DNA of 64,000 bases, taken from Deltaproteobacteria bacterium (GTDB lineage: Bacteria > Myxococcota_C > UBA6777). The first letter of the stretch is position 1. Each line of letters begins with the position of its first letter. The notes under the pieces were generated by a model that did not search any database, had not been told where the DNA came from, and saw only the letters and a list, made by a program, of their open reading frames with translations. Below are positions 41,046 through 52,172 of the stretch, one piece after another. The DNA is taken from the NCBI GenBank assembly GCA_006226375.1, contig SBHC01000080.1:1-64000 (forward strand), in the 5' to 3' direction. A program made the position numbers and the translations under genes.

Positions 41046-42500
41046 TTAGTAAGCCCGAGCGAAGATCGCGATGCGGTCGGTCTCTTTGCCGGTGTAGAAA
41101 CAGCGTCCCTTGGGACCACCCTGATCGTCGCGGGGGTAACAGCGAACCGTCAGCTTGTGGTCTTCCTTGATCTTGACTTCATCTTCATCGTTGCCGGCCC
41201 AGTATACCTTGAGGAACCCGCCTTTGTCTTGTGCCGTGTGGATGAAGGTGTCGAAGTCCTCGATTCCATCGTGAGTGTTTTCGTTTCGGAAGTTGAGAGC
41301 CTGCTCGTACAAGCCGTCGTGAACCTCTTGCAACAACTCAGGGATGCGATCACCGAGTGACTCCACAGCAACGCCAAAGATCTTGCCCTCTTTGCCAGGC
41401 AGGTGACGGCGGGCCACAACCACGCTGTTTTGCTTCACGTCGCGGGGGCCAATCTCAATGCGAAGGGGCACACCGCGCATCTCCCAGTCGTTGAACTTGT
41501 AGCCGGGGGAGAGCTGCTCGCGGTCGTCGAGTTTCACGCGGATGCCAGCTTGTTTCAACGTTTGGAACACTTCGTTGGCCAGGCCCATGACTTCCGCTTC
41601 TTCTTTGGCTTTGCGCCAGATGGGCACAATTGCGACCTGAATGGGAGCCATCTTGGGGGGGAGACGAAGCCCTTGGTCGTCGCCGTGGGCCATGATCACT
41701 GCGCCGACAAAGCGGGTGCTGACACCCCAAGAGGTGGTGTGAGCATACTGTTGTTCGTTGTTGTCACCCAAAAACTTGATGTCGAACGCGCGCGAGAAGT
41801 TTTCACCCAGGTAGTGGGACGTTCCCGACTGGAGCGCCCAACCGTTGCCCATCATCGCTTCGATGGTGTAGGTGCTGACAGCGCCTGCGAATCGTTCGAT
41901 CGCGCTCTTCTCGCCGGGGATCACGGGGATGGCCGCGTCGTCGCGAGCCATCTCTTCGTAAACGCCGAGCATTTGCATGGTCTCTTCGATCGCTTCTTCC
42001 GCAGTGGCGTGAGCGGTGTGGCCCTCCTGCCAGAGAAACTCCATGGTACGGAGGAACGGACGGGTGCGCATCTCCCAACGGACAACGTTGGCCCATTGGT
42101 TGATCAGCAAGGGGAGGTCACGGTAACTCTGAATCCAGCGGGCAAACGTATGACCGATGATGGTTTCGGAGGTGGGGCGGACGACAAGGGGCTCTTCCAG
42201 TTCTTTGCCTCCACCCACGGTCACCATCGCAAGCTCAGGGCTGAATCCTTCGATGTGCTCGGCTTCTTTGGCGATGAAGCTGTAGGGGATAAACATGGGG
42301 AAGTAAGCGTTTTGGTGGCCGGTGGCTTTGAACCGACGATCCAAGCCGTCCTTGATGGCTTCCCAAATGGCGTAGCCGTACGGGCGGATGACCATACAGC
42401 CTCGAACGGGGGAGTTCTCAGCCAACTGAGCTTCGCGGATCACATCGAGATACCAGCGGCTGTAATCTTCAGAGCGGGGAGTGATTGTAGAGTCTGCCAT
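41046..42500 (-). CDS. proS: Prolyl-tRNA synthetase, archaeal/eukaryotic type
   Basis: 484 aa from the ATG at 42500 (AAGG 5 nt upstream), beginning MADSTITPRSEDYSRWYLDV; the extended form from 42545 is unlikely. Class II motifs are present: FPMFIPYSF with the motif 1 region, RWEMRTRPFLRTMEFLWQEG (motif 2), and HGDDQGLRLPPKMAPIQVAI (motif 3). It has the anticodon-binding domain and a C-terminal Zn-like region ending in IFARAY; the terminal Tyr is conserved in the short ProS class (archaeal-like type). It lacks the bacterial-type editing insertion. It charges tRNA-Pro with proline in the cytoplasm. No T-box leader was recognised in the upstream 450 bp. Confidence 0.95.
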   Translation of the reverse strand: MADSTITPRSEDYSRWYLDVIREAQLAENSPVRGCMVIRPYGYAIWEAIKDGLDRRFKATGHQNAYFPMFIPYSFIAKEAEHIEGFSPELAMVTVGGGKELEEPLVVRPTSETIIGHTFARWIQSYRDLPLLINQWANVVRWEMRTRPFLRTMEFLWQEGHTAHATAEEAIEETMQMLGVYEEMARDDAAIPVIPGEKSAIERFAGAVSTYTIEAMMGNGWALQSGTSHYLGENFSRAFDIKFLGDNNEQQYAHTTSWGVSTRFVGAVIMAHGDDQGLRLPPKMAPIQVAIVPIWRKAKEEAEVMGLANEVFQTLKQAGIRVKLDDREQLSPGYKFNDWEMRGVPLRIEIGPRDVKQNSVVVARRHLPGKEGKIFGVAVESLGDRIPELLQEVHDGLYEQALNFRNENTHDGIEDFDTFIHTAQDKGGFLKVYWAGNDEDEVKIKEDHKLTVRCYPRDDQGGPKGRCFYTGKETDRIAIFARAY

Positions 42501-42953
42501 GATTCCTTCACCATCCAAAGTTAAGGCAGGGGAGAGGGTTGTCACATCTCAGATGCCGCCGCAGGTTCTTGCAACACAAGACGGCGTGACAATCGGAGGC
42601 CAACGTTTGGCTTCTCCCCATGCAAGAAAAAAATGCACGAGATATCATTCGTTACGTGAGAGAGCGTCGGGAGTTCGTGGGGTATGGATGGTCGGAAGAG
42701 AGTGAGGTGGGAACTTCCGTCTCTTTGAGGAGCCAGAGCCACTACAAGCTTGTCCGCCAAACATGTCCGGAACCGGAAACCCGACGTTCACATCGTGGCT
42801 TGGTCTGTTGTGAGGTGGATGAAGAAGAGGGGGGAACAGAAACGGGGTCGTTCAGGGACCACCACGGTTGCTGGGGAGTTTCACCAGCGTTGGGGTCGGG
42901 CTTGCCGGTCTGCGCGTTCTACCCCGTTGCATCTCATCCACCGACCAGGCGAT
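42501..42953. other. Intergenic region between proS and the acidic membrane-protein gene
   Basis: About 450 bp between two minus-strand genes. A plus-strand frame of about 130 codons crosses it, but its composition is not protein-like and it runs antisense into the next gene. I find no RNA gene or clear terminator; the proS promoter is presumably here. Confidence 0.5.
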
Positions 42954-43628
42954 TTAGGCGTCGCCTTCGGTATCAGAGGCAAGCGGGCGCTGAACAATCA
43001 AGAGCACGAGCGCCAGAATCAGCCCGATGACGGGGGCAAAGAACTTTACATGCCAGGTCATCTTCATGGGCAAGAGGAAGGGGATCGACCAGAAGGACAG
43101 CATCGCGACGGTTCCGGGAACGGTCGGCAGCAGGATCGGAAGGAGGAGGGGCAGAGCCCACAGCGCTTTCACGAGTCCAACGGTGGGAATCAAAACCAGA
43201 GTCAACATGGCAACCGCGCCGACCAGAAGGGGGCGGGTGTCCAACTCAATCTGCTTGAGCAGCGCGTGTGCTTTTTCACGCTCTTCCAAGGAAGCGCCCA
43301 TGTCCACAACCTGGATCAACAGCTCGCGAGCTTCCTGGTTGTTTCCTGCTTCCAGCCACTTTTCCGCTCGTTCAACCATGTCTTTGGCTTGTTGGGAGGG
43401 AGAGGGCTTGTCCTCTTCTTCAGCGTCGACGTCTTCCGCTTCTTCGCTGGAAGCTTCTTCCTCGGTCTCTTCCGAGGTCTTATCGTCGGCTTTCACCTTT
43501 TCCTTGTCTTCCGCGTCGCTGGCTTCAGCTACTTCTTCCTCAGTCTCAGTGACTTCGGTCTCGGTGACTTCTTGGTTCTCTTCCGCGGCGCTGCTTTTCT
43601 TGGTCTTGGTGCGCTTTTTCTTGGACAT
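42954..43628 (-). CDS. Acidic-N-terminus membrane protein of unknown function
   Basis: 224 aa; AAAGG lies 6 nt upstream of the ATG. Residues 1-12 are Lys-rich, then about 15-78 are extremely acidic (Glu, Asp, Thr, Ser), probably disordered. A helical segment that looks like one or two TPR-type helices (about 79-127: SQQAKDMVERAEKWLEAGNN, ARELLIQVVDMGASLEEREK) is followed by four hydrophobic stretches (about 132-215: LLVGAVAMLTLVLIPTVGL, WALPLLLPILLPTV, TVAMLSFWSIPFLLPM, KFFAPVIGLILALVLLIV). The topology suggests a cytoplasmic acidic tail on a small multi-pass membrane protein. I do not recognise a family. It stands alone with large spacers on both sides. Confidence 0.75.
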   Translation of the reverse strand: MSKKKRTKTKKSSAAEENQEVTETEVTETEEEVAEASDAEDKEKVKADDKTSEETEEEASSEEAEDVDAEEEDKPSPSQQAKDMVERAEKWLEAGNNQEARELLIQVVDMGASLEEREKAHALLKQIELDTRPLLVGAVAMLTLVLIPTVGLVKALWALPLLLPILLPTVPGTVAMLSFWSIPFLLPMKMTWHVKFFAPVIGLILALVLLIVQRPLASDTEGDA

Positions 43629-44102
43629 GGTTTAACCTTTGGTTCTCTCTTTGTATGTAAGAAGCAAATGTGCTGGTAACCGAAAGCTTCCTGCGGCAGG
43701 ACCCGCTTTCGCTTGGTTCCACATCGTGAACTTGTGATTCAAAACAGGGAGGGCGATAGGGCAGCGATTGCACATCTCTTGCGTCTGTTCCGGGGTAGAG
43801 TCCGAAGAACAACTCCTTCACAGACCGGCTGCTTACACCTCCCGGTTGCTTGTGGCGGGCCTGGAAAGGACTTGCTGTGCTTCGGTCCTTGTCTCTGGCC
43901 TGTACTCTAGGAAGCGGCGCAGATTATAGTCCGAAAAAATAATTTTGCAACAACTCATAGCGTTTAGCGCGTAGGATTCTGATCCTACCGCAGCGACGCC
44001 GTTCCAGGGATTGTGCCATCAGCGAAGGTGCAAGGTGAGAACAATCGGCGTGTGTTTTTCTTCCCGTTCTTTGTGTTTTGTTCCGATTCGTTCTGCGCTT
44101 CA
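43629..44102. other. Intergenic region with small inverted repeat
   Basis: About 470 bp. The clearest element is GTAGGAT-TCTG-ATCCTAC (43971-43988), a perfect 7-bp stem. I checked for tRNA, signal-recognition RNA and 6S-type cores by eye and recognised none. No convincing small gene. Confidence 0.5.
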
Positions 44103-45761
<1,659 letters not shown>

Positions 45762-45769
45762 GAGAGTCC

Positions 45770-48700
45770 TTACTTGGCCAACTTCTCGTAGTATCGTTGG
45801 ATCTGTTCTTTGTACTTGTGGGGGTACTTTTCCTTCATCGCGTCAAGGATATCCTGACGGAGAGCCTTGGGAGCCTTATGCTTCGAGGCATCGGGAATCT
45901 TCACCTCTTGCTCTGCGCGTCTGTTGCCTTGGCCGTTGCCTTGCCCACCTTTGCCGTTCTTTCCACGCTTGCCTTTTTGGCCCTGCCGCTTCATGCTTTG
46001 GCTCATCTGACGACGAACGTTGCGCAGCTTGGAGATGGCTTTTTGTTGGTGCCCAAACGCTGGTTGTGCAGAGTTGCGGCGCAGTTGACGCTTGGCGCCA
46101 CCCATCTCGCCAGCAGCTTCTTTAAGGCCCCTCTGCATGCTTGGCTTAAACATCGGCATTCTTTGGGCCATCCGTTTCATTTGCTGTTGCAAGCGTCGAG
46201 CTTCCTGACGAAGCATTCCCTGCTGTTGGCTGTATCGCTGCATCCGCATCTTGTCTTGCGGCTTCATATAAGGTCGAGGTGAGGGGAAGATCTTGCGCAA
46301 ATCGTCGCCGATCTTTTGTGCGATGGACTCCGCTTTCTTGAGCGACTTGTGTGACTTCATCGCTGCCTTTGAGCGGTGGCGGCGGTGTCGTTGGAACATC
46401 TGGCTCATGCGTCGCATGGAGTATTTGTGCCACTGGACCTGGTTTTGGTACTGCTGGATCACATCCATGGATTCATGGACATCGCCCATCTTGAGCATCT
46501 TCTCCAACTCTTGGACCCGTCGCTCCAGCTTCTCCTGCCGTGGGCTGAGGCGATACCGCTGCATGTCTCGTCCCATGGCCTTGCGTACACTTTCCATCTC
46601 TTGGCGCATTTGTTTGGTGCGCTCAAGCTGCTTCTTCAGGATCTTCTTTAACTTCTTCTTCAGAGCCTTCTGCATCCTTCGGGCCACCTGACGTTGTACG
46701 TCACGTGTTCGATTCGAGAGGCGCTCTTGTTTCTTCTCCAGCTGCTGAATTTGCTGCATCAGCTTGCGCATCGCTGCGGCCATCCTCTGCAGGCCTTGGC
46801 CGCCAGCTTCCTTGGAGTAGCGGTCCATCTGTGAGACCATCTTCTCAATGTTTTGCGCCAGCTTGGACAACTCTTTGGCGGCCTCTTCGAGGTTGTCTTT
46901 CTTGACCATCTCCTTGAGCCGCTTGAGCTTGCCCATGGTGCTCTTGTTCTTGAACGCCTGCATGTTGAGGTATTCGTCGGGGATCTGCCTGTGCAGCTTT
47001 TGCATCCGGCGGTTGATCTCCCGAATCAGGCGTTCCAACCGGGCGAGCTCTTGGAGGAGCGCTTGCTTGGTCTCTTTGTCGCGCTTCTTGCGGTACTTTT
47101 CCAGCAAGTCTTGGACGCGATTTTGCGTGTTGGTCAATTGCTTAGCGAGGTTCTTGAGGATGTCGAGACGCTGGCGATTCAACAGCATCGTGAGAGCGTA
47201 GACATCGTCTTCCTGGTAGGGGGTCTCGCCAGTCAGTTGCGAGGCTGCTAGGTCTCTCGGGAAAGGAGCCGAGGACATATACGGCGCTTGGTTTTGGTTT
47301 TGTTGGCTCAACTGCATACGCTTGGTGATGAACTGACGCTGGGTGTGGCGGGTGCGGAACCGATACAACAGGTTTTCCATCGCGATCAGCGTGTAGGTCA
47401 TGGTCATCGCGTCTTTCCGCATTTGGGGGAGGAGACGACGGAAGGAACCAATCAACTCTTCAGCTTTGGCGTCGAGGGTTCGGAATGTGCGGTAGACTTC
47501 GTCTTCTCCGGCAATCAATGGCTTGGGCGCAACCAGCAAATCCGCGAGGAAGTTCACCATCGACTTCAGCAGCTTCTCTTGCTTCGCCAGCAACTTCTCG
47601 TGAGCCTTGAGGGGCGAGAAAATGTTGAGATGTCGGGTGCGCGACCGGCCCTTTTTAGGCCCACCGATGGTGTCGTTGTCGTGGACTTCGATGTAGTAGG
47701 CGATCTTGTCGCCTGGACCAAACGGTAGAGACTGCAACTCCCAAGTGGCCCGCTCAATGCTCTTCTCTGGAGTGTTGTTGAACTCTTTAAGCAAGATCTT
47801 CTTGGGCTTGTTGAAGCGACGAGAGCTCAGGTTTCGGTACACCAGATAAGCTTTGGATACTCCAAAATCATCGCTGGCTCGGTACACAATCGTGACAGAC
47901 TCGCGCTCGCGGACTTCCTTGTCTTTCTTGGGATAACGCAGCTCAACCTTGGGGTTGTGGTCAGGCTGGATGCGGATGTTTCGGATGGTTCCGCGCTGCA
48001 AACTCCCGCGGACTGTGGCAAACCGGAACTGGTAGTTGCCCGGTTTGAGGAGGTCGATGGTTCCTTCCACCTTCTGCTTGTCTTTGCCAATCGTCAGAGG
48101 AATCAGCTGCTTTTGATTCACGACAATGGTGGCCCGGGTGATCGGTTCGAGCGCGCGAGCCTGAATGACAACTTGCGTGCCTTTGAGCGCAAAGAGACTT
48201 CCGTCGCTGTTGTGGATGGTGCGCGGCATCCGCTTGGTATAAGCGGGGTAGCGGTAGGTCAGGACGAGGTCTGCCACAACAATCTTTTGCTCGGTGCGGG
48301 CTATCCCCTTGAACGAAGGGGGAGGAGGCAGCATCAACATGCCAAGTTTCTGGGTCATCCAGGCCGGCGCGGAGATAAGGCTGCCGAAGAACAAGAAGCC
48401 AACGAGCAAGAGGAGGAGGGCGCGCTCTTCAAAGCGTTGCCCTGGAACCACCTGAACCGGAGAGAGGTTCTTCATGGAGCGTTGGACTTGCTCGATCCGT
48501 GCTTCTGCGAGGTCTCCCGAGAAGCCCTGGTTTTGGTCTTCCTTGTTCAGGGAGCGGGCCAACTCCAGGGCTGTGAGGTAACCTTTGGCTGTGGGGCTCC
48601 ACTCTTCGACTTGGTCGGCCATGCTGATGGCCTGGATCTGTCGCGAGATCTGGATGAAACTCCAAACCAGGTAGAGGAGGGCGAGGCCGGTGCCTACCCA

Positions 48701-49102
48701 CCAATATGCGTAGACCAACTTGCTGGCTGGGCTTGGTAGGAAGAGCATGGCAAGGAGCAAAAGCCCCAACCCGAGGGTTCTGCCGATGGACGCACGTTGC
48801 TCTCTCCACGACTTCCATTCGTCTTGGTAGGCCTTCATGACACGCCACAATCCACGAGCCAGAAAGCCGACGGGGACTGCGAGGGCTGCCCAGAACAGTG
48901 TTCCTGTTTCGCGTGGAAGGTAGGGCCAAAGGAGAAGCAGAAAGCTCCACAACAGAATGACACTGACGGCTGTTGAGAGAGCCGCCATGGTGCTCAGGAA
49001 AAGGAAACGTCGCCGTGTCCCTTGAAGAAACGACTCCAAACCATAGAAGTCGTTCATGCCTGTGGATGTGGTTGCGATTCCTGGAGATGTCGAAGTTTGC
49101 AT
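45770..49102 (-). CDS. DUF4175-like large membrane protein with coiled-coil C-terminus
   Basis: 1,110 aa from the ATG at 49102; a longer form from 49216 and a later ATG at 49057 are alternatives, and no start has a strong ribosome site. Hydrophobic helices occur near the N-terminus (about 40-70, 80-100, 130-165) and around 235-260. An extracytoplasmic beta-rich region (about 300-530) carries immunoglobulin-like stretches (VVADLVLTYRYPAYTKRMPR, VELRYPKKDKEVRERESVTI). The second half is charged and strongly helical with long coiled coil (about 560-1060), extremely rich in Lys, Arg, Gln and Met, ending in a basic Gly/Gln stretch. This arrangement fits DUF4175 family proteins; the function is not established. 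It is cotranscribed with the peptidase MA-like gene 8 nt downstream. Confidence 0.75.
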   Translation of the reverse strand: MQTSTSPGIATTSTGMNDFYGLESFLQGTRRRFLFLSTMAALSTAVSVILLWSFLLLLWPYLPRETGTLFWAALAVPVGFLARGLWRVMKAYQDEWKSWREQRASIGRTLGLGLLLLAMLFLPSPASKLVYAYWWVGTGLALLYLVWSFIQISRQIQAISMADQVEEWSPTAKGYLTALELARSLNKEDQNQGFSGDLAEARIEQVQRSMKNLSPVQVVPGQRFEERALLLLLVGFLFFGSLISAPAWMTQKLGMLMLPPPPSFKGIARTEQKIVVADLVLTYRYPAYTKRMPRTIHNSDGSLFALKGTQVVIQARALEPITRATIVVNQKQLIPLTIGKDKQKVEGTIDLLKPGNYQFRFATVRGSLQRGTIRNIRIQPDHNPKVELRYPKKDKEVRERESVTIVYRASDDFGVSKAYLVYRNLSSRRFNKPKKILLKEFNNTPEKSIERATWELQSLPFGPGDKIAYYIEVHDNDTIGGPKKGRSRTRHLNIFSPLKAHEKLLAKQEKLLKSMVNFLADLLVAPKPLIAGEDEVYRTFRTLDAKAEELIGSFRRLLPQMRKDAMTMTYTLIAMENLLYRFRTRHTQRQFITKRMQLSQQNQNQAPYMSSAPFPRDLAASQLTGETPYQEDDVYALTMLLNRQRLDILKNLAKQLTNTQNRVQDLLEKYRKKRDKETKQALLQELARLERLIREINRRMQKLHRQIPDEYLNMQAFKNKSTMGKLKRLKEMVKKDNLEEAAKELSKLAQNIEKMVSQMDRYSKEAGGQGLQRMAAAMRKLMQQIQQLEKKQERLSNRTRDVQRQVARRMQKALKKKLKKILKKQLERTKQMRQEMESVRKAMGRDMQRYRLSPRQEKLERRVQELEKMLKMGDVHESMDVIQQYQNQVQWHKYSMRRMSQMFQRHRRHRSKAAMKSHKSLKKAESIAQKIGDDLRKIFPSPRPYMKPQDKMRMQRYSQQQGMLRQEARRLQQQMKRMAQRMPMFKPSMQRGLKEAAGEMGGAKRQLRRNSAQPAFGHQQKAISKLRNVRRQMSQSMKRQGQKGKRGKNGKGGQGNGQGNRRAEQEVKIPDASKHKAPKALRQDILDAMKEKYPHKYKEQIQRYYEKLAK

Positions 49103-49110
49103 GTTGTTTT

Positions 49111-49125
49111 TTTGGACCGTCCAAA
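49111..49125. promoter_or_regulatory. 15-bp palindrome upstream of the DUF4175-like gene
   Basis: TTTGGAC-c-GTCCAAA is a perfect inverted repeat with a single central base, 8 to 22 bp upstream of the chosen start on the minus strand. The minimal spacer suits a protein operator more than an RNA hairpin. Confidence 0.5.
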
Positions 49126-49267
49126 TGTGAAACCGTGTGACTGGTGCAAAGCACCCCACTCGAACACGAGATACCTCGTCTTCTATTCCGATATCTAACG
49201 TTAACGCTGGCCCCACAACTCTGTCAATTCGGTCGGGAGCAAAAGTTCAGGGGATGCAGGGTGCAGA

Positions 49268-50959
49268 TCAGAGGAAGGGGAGCCACTTCCAGCCAAGGTA
49301 GAAGCTTGTGGTCAGGAAGAAGAGCGTGGTGAGAAACGCCCACCAGGAAGCACGAGCCCGAGCCGCTTGGGTTTGCATTCCTTCGGTTTGTGTGATTCGA
49401 GCTGCGAACCAACCCACCAGGAGGGAAAGCGGTCCACCGATCCAGAGCAACACCAGACCCCACCAGGGAGGCAAAGGACGTTGCAAGCTGGAGGACCTCT
49501 GGCGCAAATGTCGCCGAAGAGGAAGTGGATCTATACGTCTCCACTTCACATTTAAGGTTAGAAAACAGCCTGTGGGGGAGAGCAGCCACCGCCGCTTACC
49601 AGACCTGATCCAGGCACCCTCGTAGAGGTTGGCACATCGCTTGGGAGCGTAGCGAGCCAACGTCCCCAAAGAGACTGTGCGCCATGTGGCAATGCGCTCT
49701 GCTCTGAGAGATGCTGGGTACATGGGAGCAGGCTTGGGCTTGGCAAAGCGCTTGATGTGCTCAAAGCGCTTGACCTTGGGTTTGGAGCGGCGGGGGTAGT
49801 GAAGGCGAATCCTCTTTCCGTCCAGCTTTTGAATGCTGGCCAGGGGAGCGTGTGACCATCGGGTCTGTAACTTCATCCAACCGTTCGTTACGAGGTAGTG
49901 GCCTTTGACTCGCCGCAATCCTTTGTCCCAACCGTGCAGGGAGTCCAGAAGCTTGGCCTGGCCAGAAGGGGTCCACCTGTACGTCAACGCGGACGAAGAG
50001 GTGTGCAACAAGCCTGTCATGGCAAACGAAACCTTTCGTCGTAACCAGGAGGCAAACGGGCGGAGCTTGGGTCTCTCTTTGCGCTGAAGTGACCACGAAG
50101 GCTCGTTGGCCTTTGCACGTTGTGAGGTTGGCTTTGTCGACGACTGGGAAGTCTTCTTGTTGTGAGATGGCTGTAGAGCCACGTCCCATAACGTCTTGCT
50201 CTGGACCAGGAGGTGCCAGGAATGGGATGGGCCTGGGTGGTAAGCCACGATCACACGGCAAGGTTTCTTGTTCAGGCAAAGTGAGGAGTAAGGCAAGCGT
50301 TGTTTGCTGTGTTGCCATGGACCTTGGGGAGAAGGTGTCCAGCGAAAGAGCGCAGGGGCTGAGCGTAGACCAAAACGGTCCATCACGGAGCTGGAGGTCA
50401 CGACCACTTCCAGCGCTTCCTTGTCCCATCGGATGCCCAATAAGCGGCCTTCCCAGGGTCGGGGTAGGGGGGCAGGAGAGAGCAGCCAGCCTTCGTTTCC
50501 GGCCACAGCGACAACGAGCCTGCCGTGGGAGTGTTGCGCCCTGTACACGATAGCGAGCTTTCCAGAAGCGGAGGGGAGAAGGCCCAACGTTTGGTACAAG
50601 GGTTGTTCTGGAGGGAGCGGCCACGCGGCTTTCGCTTCCTGACGTTGTGGGTCCATGCGAACGTACACCCCGTGCTGAAAGCGGGTGTGGTGGCGAGAGG
50701 TAAAGATCCCCTGAGCGCAAACGGTCCACAGCCTTGGGCCAAAGCGAAGCGTTTTAAAGTGGTCATCACCCTGGCAGCTTGTGACTTCCTCTCGGCGGGC
50801 TTGATTTTTCCATAGCGGCTGGCCTTTGGCGTTGACCCAGCGGAGAATGCGAGGGCCTGTCTGTCGTTGGGTGACGTTCCAGCTGAGCCAGAGGGTTGGA
50901 GCCAGCGCGAGGAGCATGGTTCCGAAGAGCAACATACGGGGATGAAACAACCAGGACAT
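49268..50959 (-). CDS. Membrane-anchored protein of unknown function
   Basis: 563 aa. A hydrophobic N-terminal helix (about 8-27, MLLFGTMLLALAPTLWLSW) is followed by a large Trp/Arg/Pro-rich extracytoplasmic region of beta character with scattered Cys pairs. It ends with two membrane helices (about 500-520, WWGLVLLWIGGPLSLLVGWF, and 543-560, WWAFLTTLFFLTTSFYL). The large domain may form a beta-propeller-like or WD-like fold, but no motif is clear. The stop is followed 165 nt later by the DUF4175-like gene, and the order suggests one transcription unit of three envelope genes. It diverges from the MscS-type channel gene. I do not recognise a family. Confidence 0.7.
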   Translation of the reverse strand: MSWLFHPRMLLFGTMLLALAPTLWLSWNVTQRQTGPRILRWVNAKGQPLWKNQARREEVTSCQGDDHFKTLRFGPRLWTVCAQGIFTSRHHTRFQHGVYVRMDPQRQEAKAAWPLPPEQPLYQTLGLLPSASGKLAIVYRAQHSHGRLVVAVAGNEGWLLSPAPLPRPWEGRLLGIRWDKEALEVVVTSSSVMDRFGLRSAPALFRWTPSPQGPWQHSKQRLPYSSLCLNKKPCRVIVAYHPGPSHSWHLLVQSKTLWDVALQPSHNKKTSQSSTKPTSQRAKANEPSWSLQRKERPKLRPFASWLRRKVSFAMTGLLHTSSSALTYRWTPSGQAKLLDSLHGWDKGLRRVKGHYLVTNGWMKLQTRWSHAPLASIQKLDGKRIRLHYPRRSKPKVKRFEHIKRFAKPKPAPMYPASLRAERIATWRTVSLGTLARYAPKRCANLYEGAWIRSGKRRWLLSPTGCFLTLNVKWRRIDPLPLRRHLRQRSSSLQRPLPPWWGLVLLWIGGPLSLLVGWFAARITQTEGMQTQAARARASWWAFLTTLFFLTTSFYLGWKWLPFL

Positions 50960-51061
50960 AATGAACTACAGGCTCCTGTGTCTTGCAGTTAATGCCAGAA
51001 ATCGATATATGCTAGCCACGATCAATAGAATGTTTTGACCTTTCAAGGAAAGGAGCAGCGT

Positions 51062-52027
51062 ATGTGGATGCCTGTCTTTTTGGGTGCGGCCACCAAAAAA
51101 GTTGTGAGAACCAAGGGCGATGCATTGGTGCAACAGTTTGACTCGTTGCTCCTTACCATCGTGAAATGGTTGAATCTTCCGCCCAGTGCCTCTCCCCTTG
51201 TGGAGTGGTGTTTGCGGTTGACCATGGTGGTGTTTGTCTTGTTGTTCGTCTCTGTGCTGGCGCGACGAGCCCAGCTTGAGCGGATTGTGGGATGGGTGGA
51301 CGACAAGGTTGGGGCTATCGAGTTGACCCCATCCGATCGCAACTTTGTTTCGTTCGCCGCCTGGGCCGGGATGTGGTTGATTGGGCTCATTATGATCCTG
51401 TACATCCTCAAGCTCCACACCTTGCTCACGACAGTTGGCCTCTCGGCAGGTGTCGTCACCGCTCTCGTTGCTGCGTCGAACCGCGACCTGCTGGGAAACG
51501 TCTCTGCCGGCTTTGCTTTGCAGGCACGTCGTCACATCACCCAGGGACACTCCATTAAAGTGATGGGGTTGGAAGGAACACTCAAAGAAATCGGTCTGAC
51601 GTCCTGCACCTTGGAAGGTTGGGATGGCGTATGCCACTACATCCCCAACGCCAAGTTGTTGAACGAGGTGTTGACCAATTACTCGTTGTCTGCCTTTCGA
51701 CGGGCCACGATCACCTTTTGGTTTGACCAGGACGAGGTGGATCTGGATGAGGTGGAGTCTGTACTCAACGGGGTGATCGCAGAAGCTCCCGGTCAGTCCA
51801 GCGCCAAGACCTCGTTCTTTACCTACGGAGAGTGCACCGAGAAGGGCCAACAGATCAACCTGTATGTGTATTTTGATCCGACTGGTTGGTCCGCCAACGC
51901 CTCGGCCACACGTCGGCTGTTGCTGGAGAAGATTGACGCCTCAGAGATCCGGATGGGGATCCCACAACAGCTGGTCTTGTTTGTGGACGGAGAGGCCGGT
52001 CTTGAATCGGATGAGACTGTTGTCTAG
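51062..52027 (+). CDS. MscS-family mechanosensitive channel-like protein
   Basis: 321 aa from the ATG at 51062, with AGGAG 6 nt upstream. An N-terminal soluble or amphipathic stretch precedes hydrophobic helices (about 53-75, 100-122, 124-140). The MscS core follows: LSAGVVTALVAASNRDLLGNVSAGF, the TM3/pore segment with small residues, then ARRHITQGHSIKV and the beta-domain LEGTLKEIGLTSCTLEGWDG, with YIPNAKLLNEVLTNYS (the conserved PN motif). The C-terminal alpha-beta part is about 100 residues. The channel would open on membrane tension to release solutes. It is the first gene of a plus-strand run and is divergent from the 563-aa membrane protein. Confidence 0.9.
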   Translation: MWMPVFLGAATKKVVRTKGDALVQQFDSLLLTIVKWLNLPPSASPLVEWCLRLTMVVFVLLFVSVLARRAQLERIVGWVDDKVGAIELTPSDRNFVSFAAWAGMWLIGLIMILYILKLHTLLTTVGLSAGVVTALVAASNRDLLGNVSAGFALQARRHITQGHSIKVMGLEGTLKEIGLTSCTLEGWDGVCHYIPNAKLLNEVLTNYSLSAFRRATITFWFDQDEVDLDEVESVLNGVIAEAPGQSSAKTSFFTYGECTEKGQQINLYVYFDPTGWSANASATRRLLLEKIDASEIRMGIPQQLVLFVDGEAGLESDETVV

Positions 52028-52097
52028 CCCTGGCCATTCGACTCCTTGTTGGGTATGAACTTGACCCTTCTCATTGAAGGGGGTAGGCTGGGCAAGA

Positions 52098-52135
52098 ACC
52101 TTGTCCTGTTTGTGGATCCTCAAACTCCACAAGGT
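52098..52135 (+). promoter_or_regulatory. Nested alternative hairpins upstream of the PEGA gene
   Basis: TTGTGGA (52110-52116) pairs with TCCACAA (52126-52132), while ACCTTGT (52098-52104) pairs with ACAAGGT (52129-52135). The two stems share 52129-52132 and exclude each other. A further stem, CCCTTC/GAAGGG, stands at 52065-52081. The leader could fold in two states. Confidence 0.4.
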
Positions 52136-52172
52136 GCAGCAAAACGCAAGCATTGGGATAGTGAGACAATCG

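Noticed and set aside
41403-42524. Plus-strand frame of about 373 codons opposite proS
   Set aside because: proS motifs 1-3 are all on the minus strand; the antisense product is His/Gly-rich without homology marks.
42620-43030. Plus-strand frame of about 136 codons between proS and the acidic membrane protein gene
   Set aside because: It has no ribosome site, unlikely composition and runs antisense into the next gene.
43629-44102. Possible structured RNA gene (tRNA, 4.5S or 6S)
   Set aside because: No tRNA T-loop or signal-recognition RNA core was recognised and only one small stem is seen; a covariance-model search would be needed to exclude an RNA.
49761-50729. Second minus-strand frame inside the 563-aa membrane protein gene
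   Set aside because: A frame shadow, rich in Pro/Ser/Arg, with no ribosome site; the longer frame has clear membrane helices.
50966-51850. Minus-strand frame of about 294 codons opposite the MscS gene
   Set aside because: The MscS reading is convincing (PN motif, pore helix); the antisense protein is Gln/His-rich with no domain.
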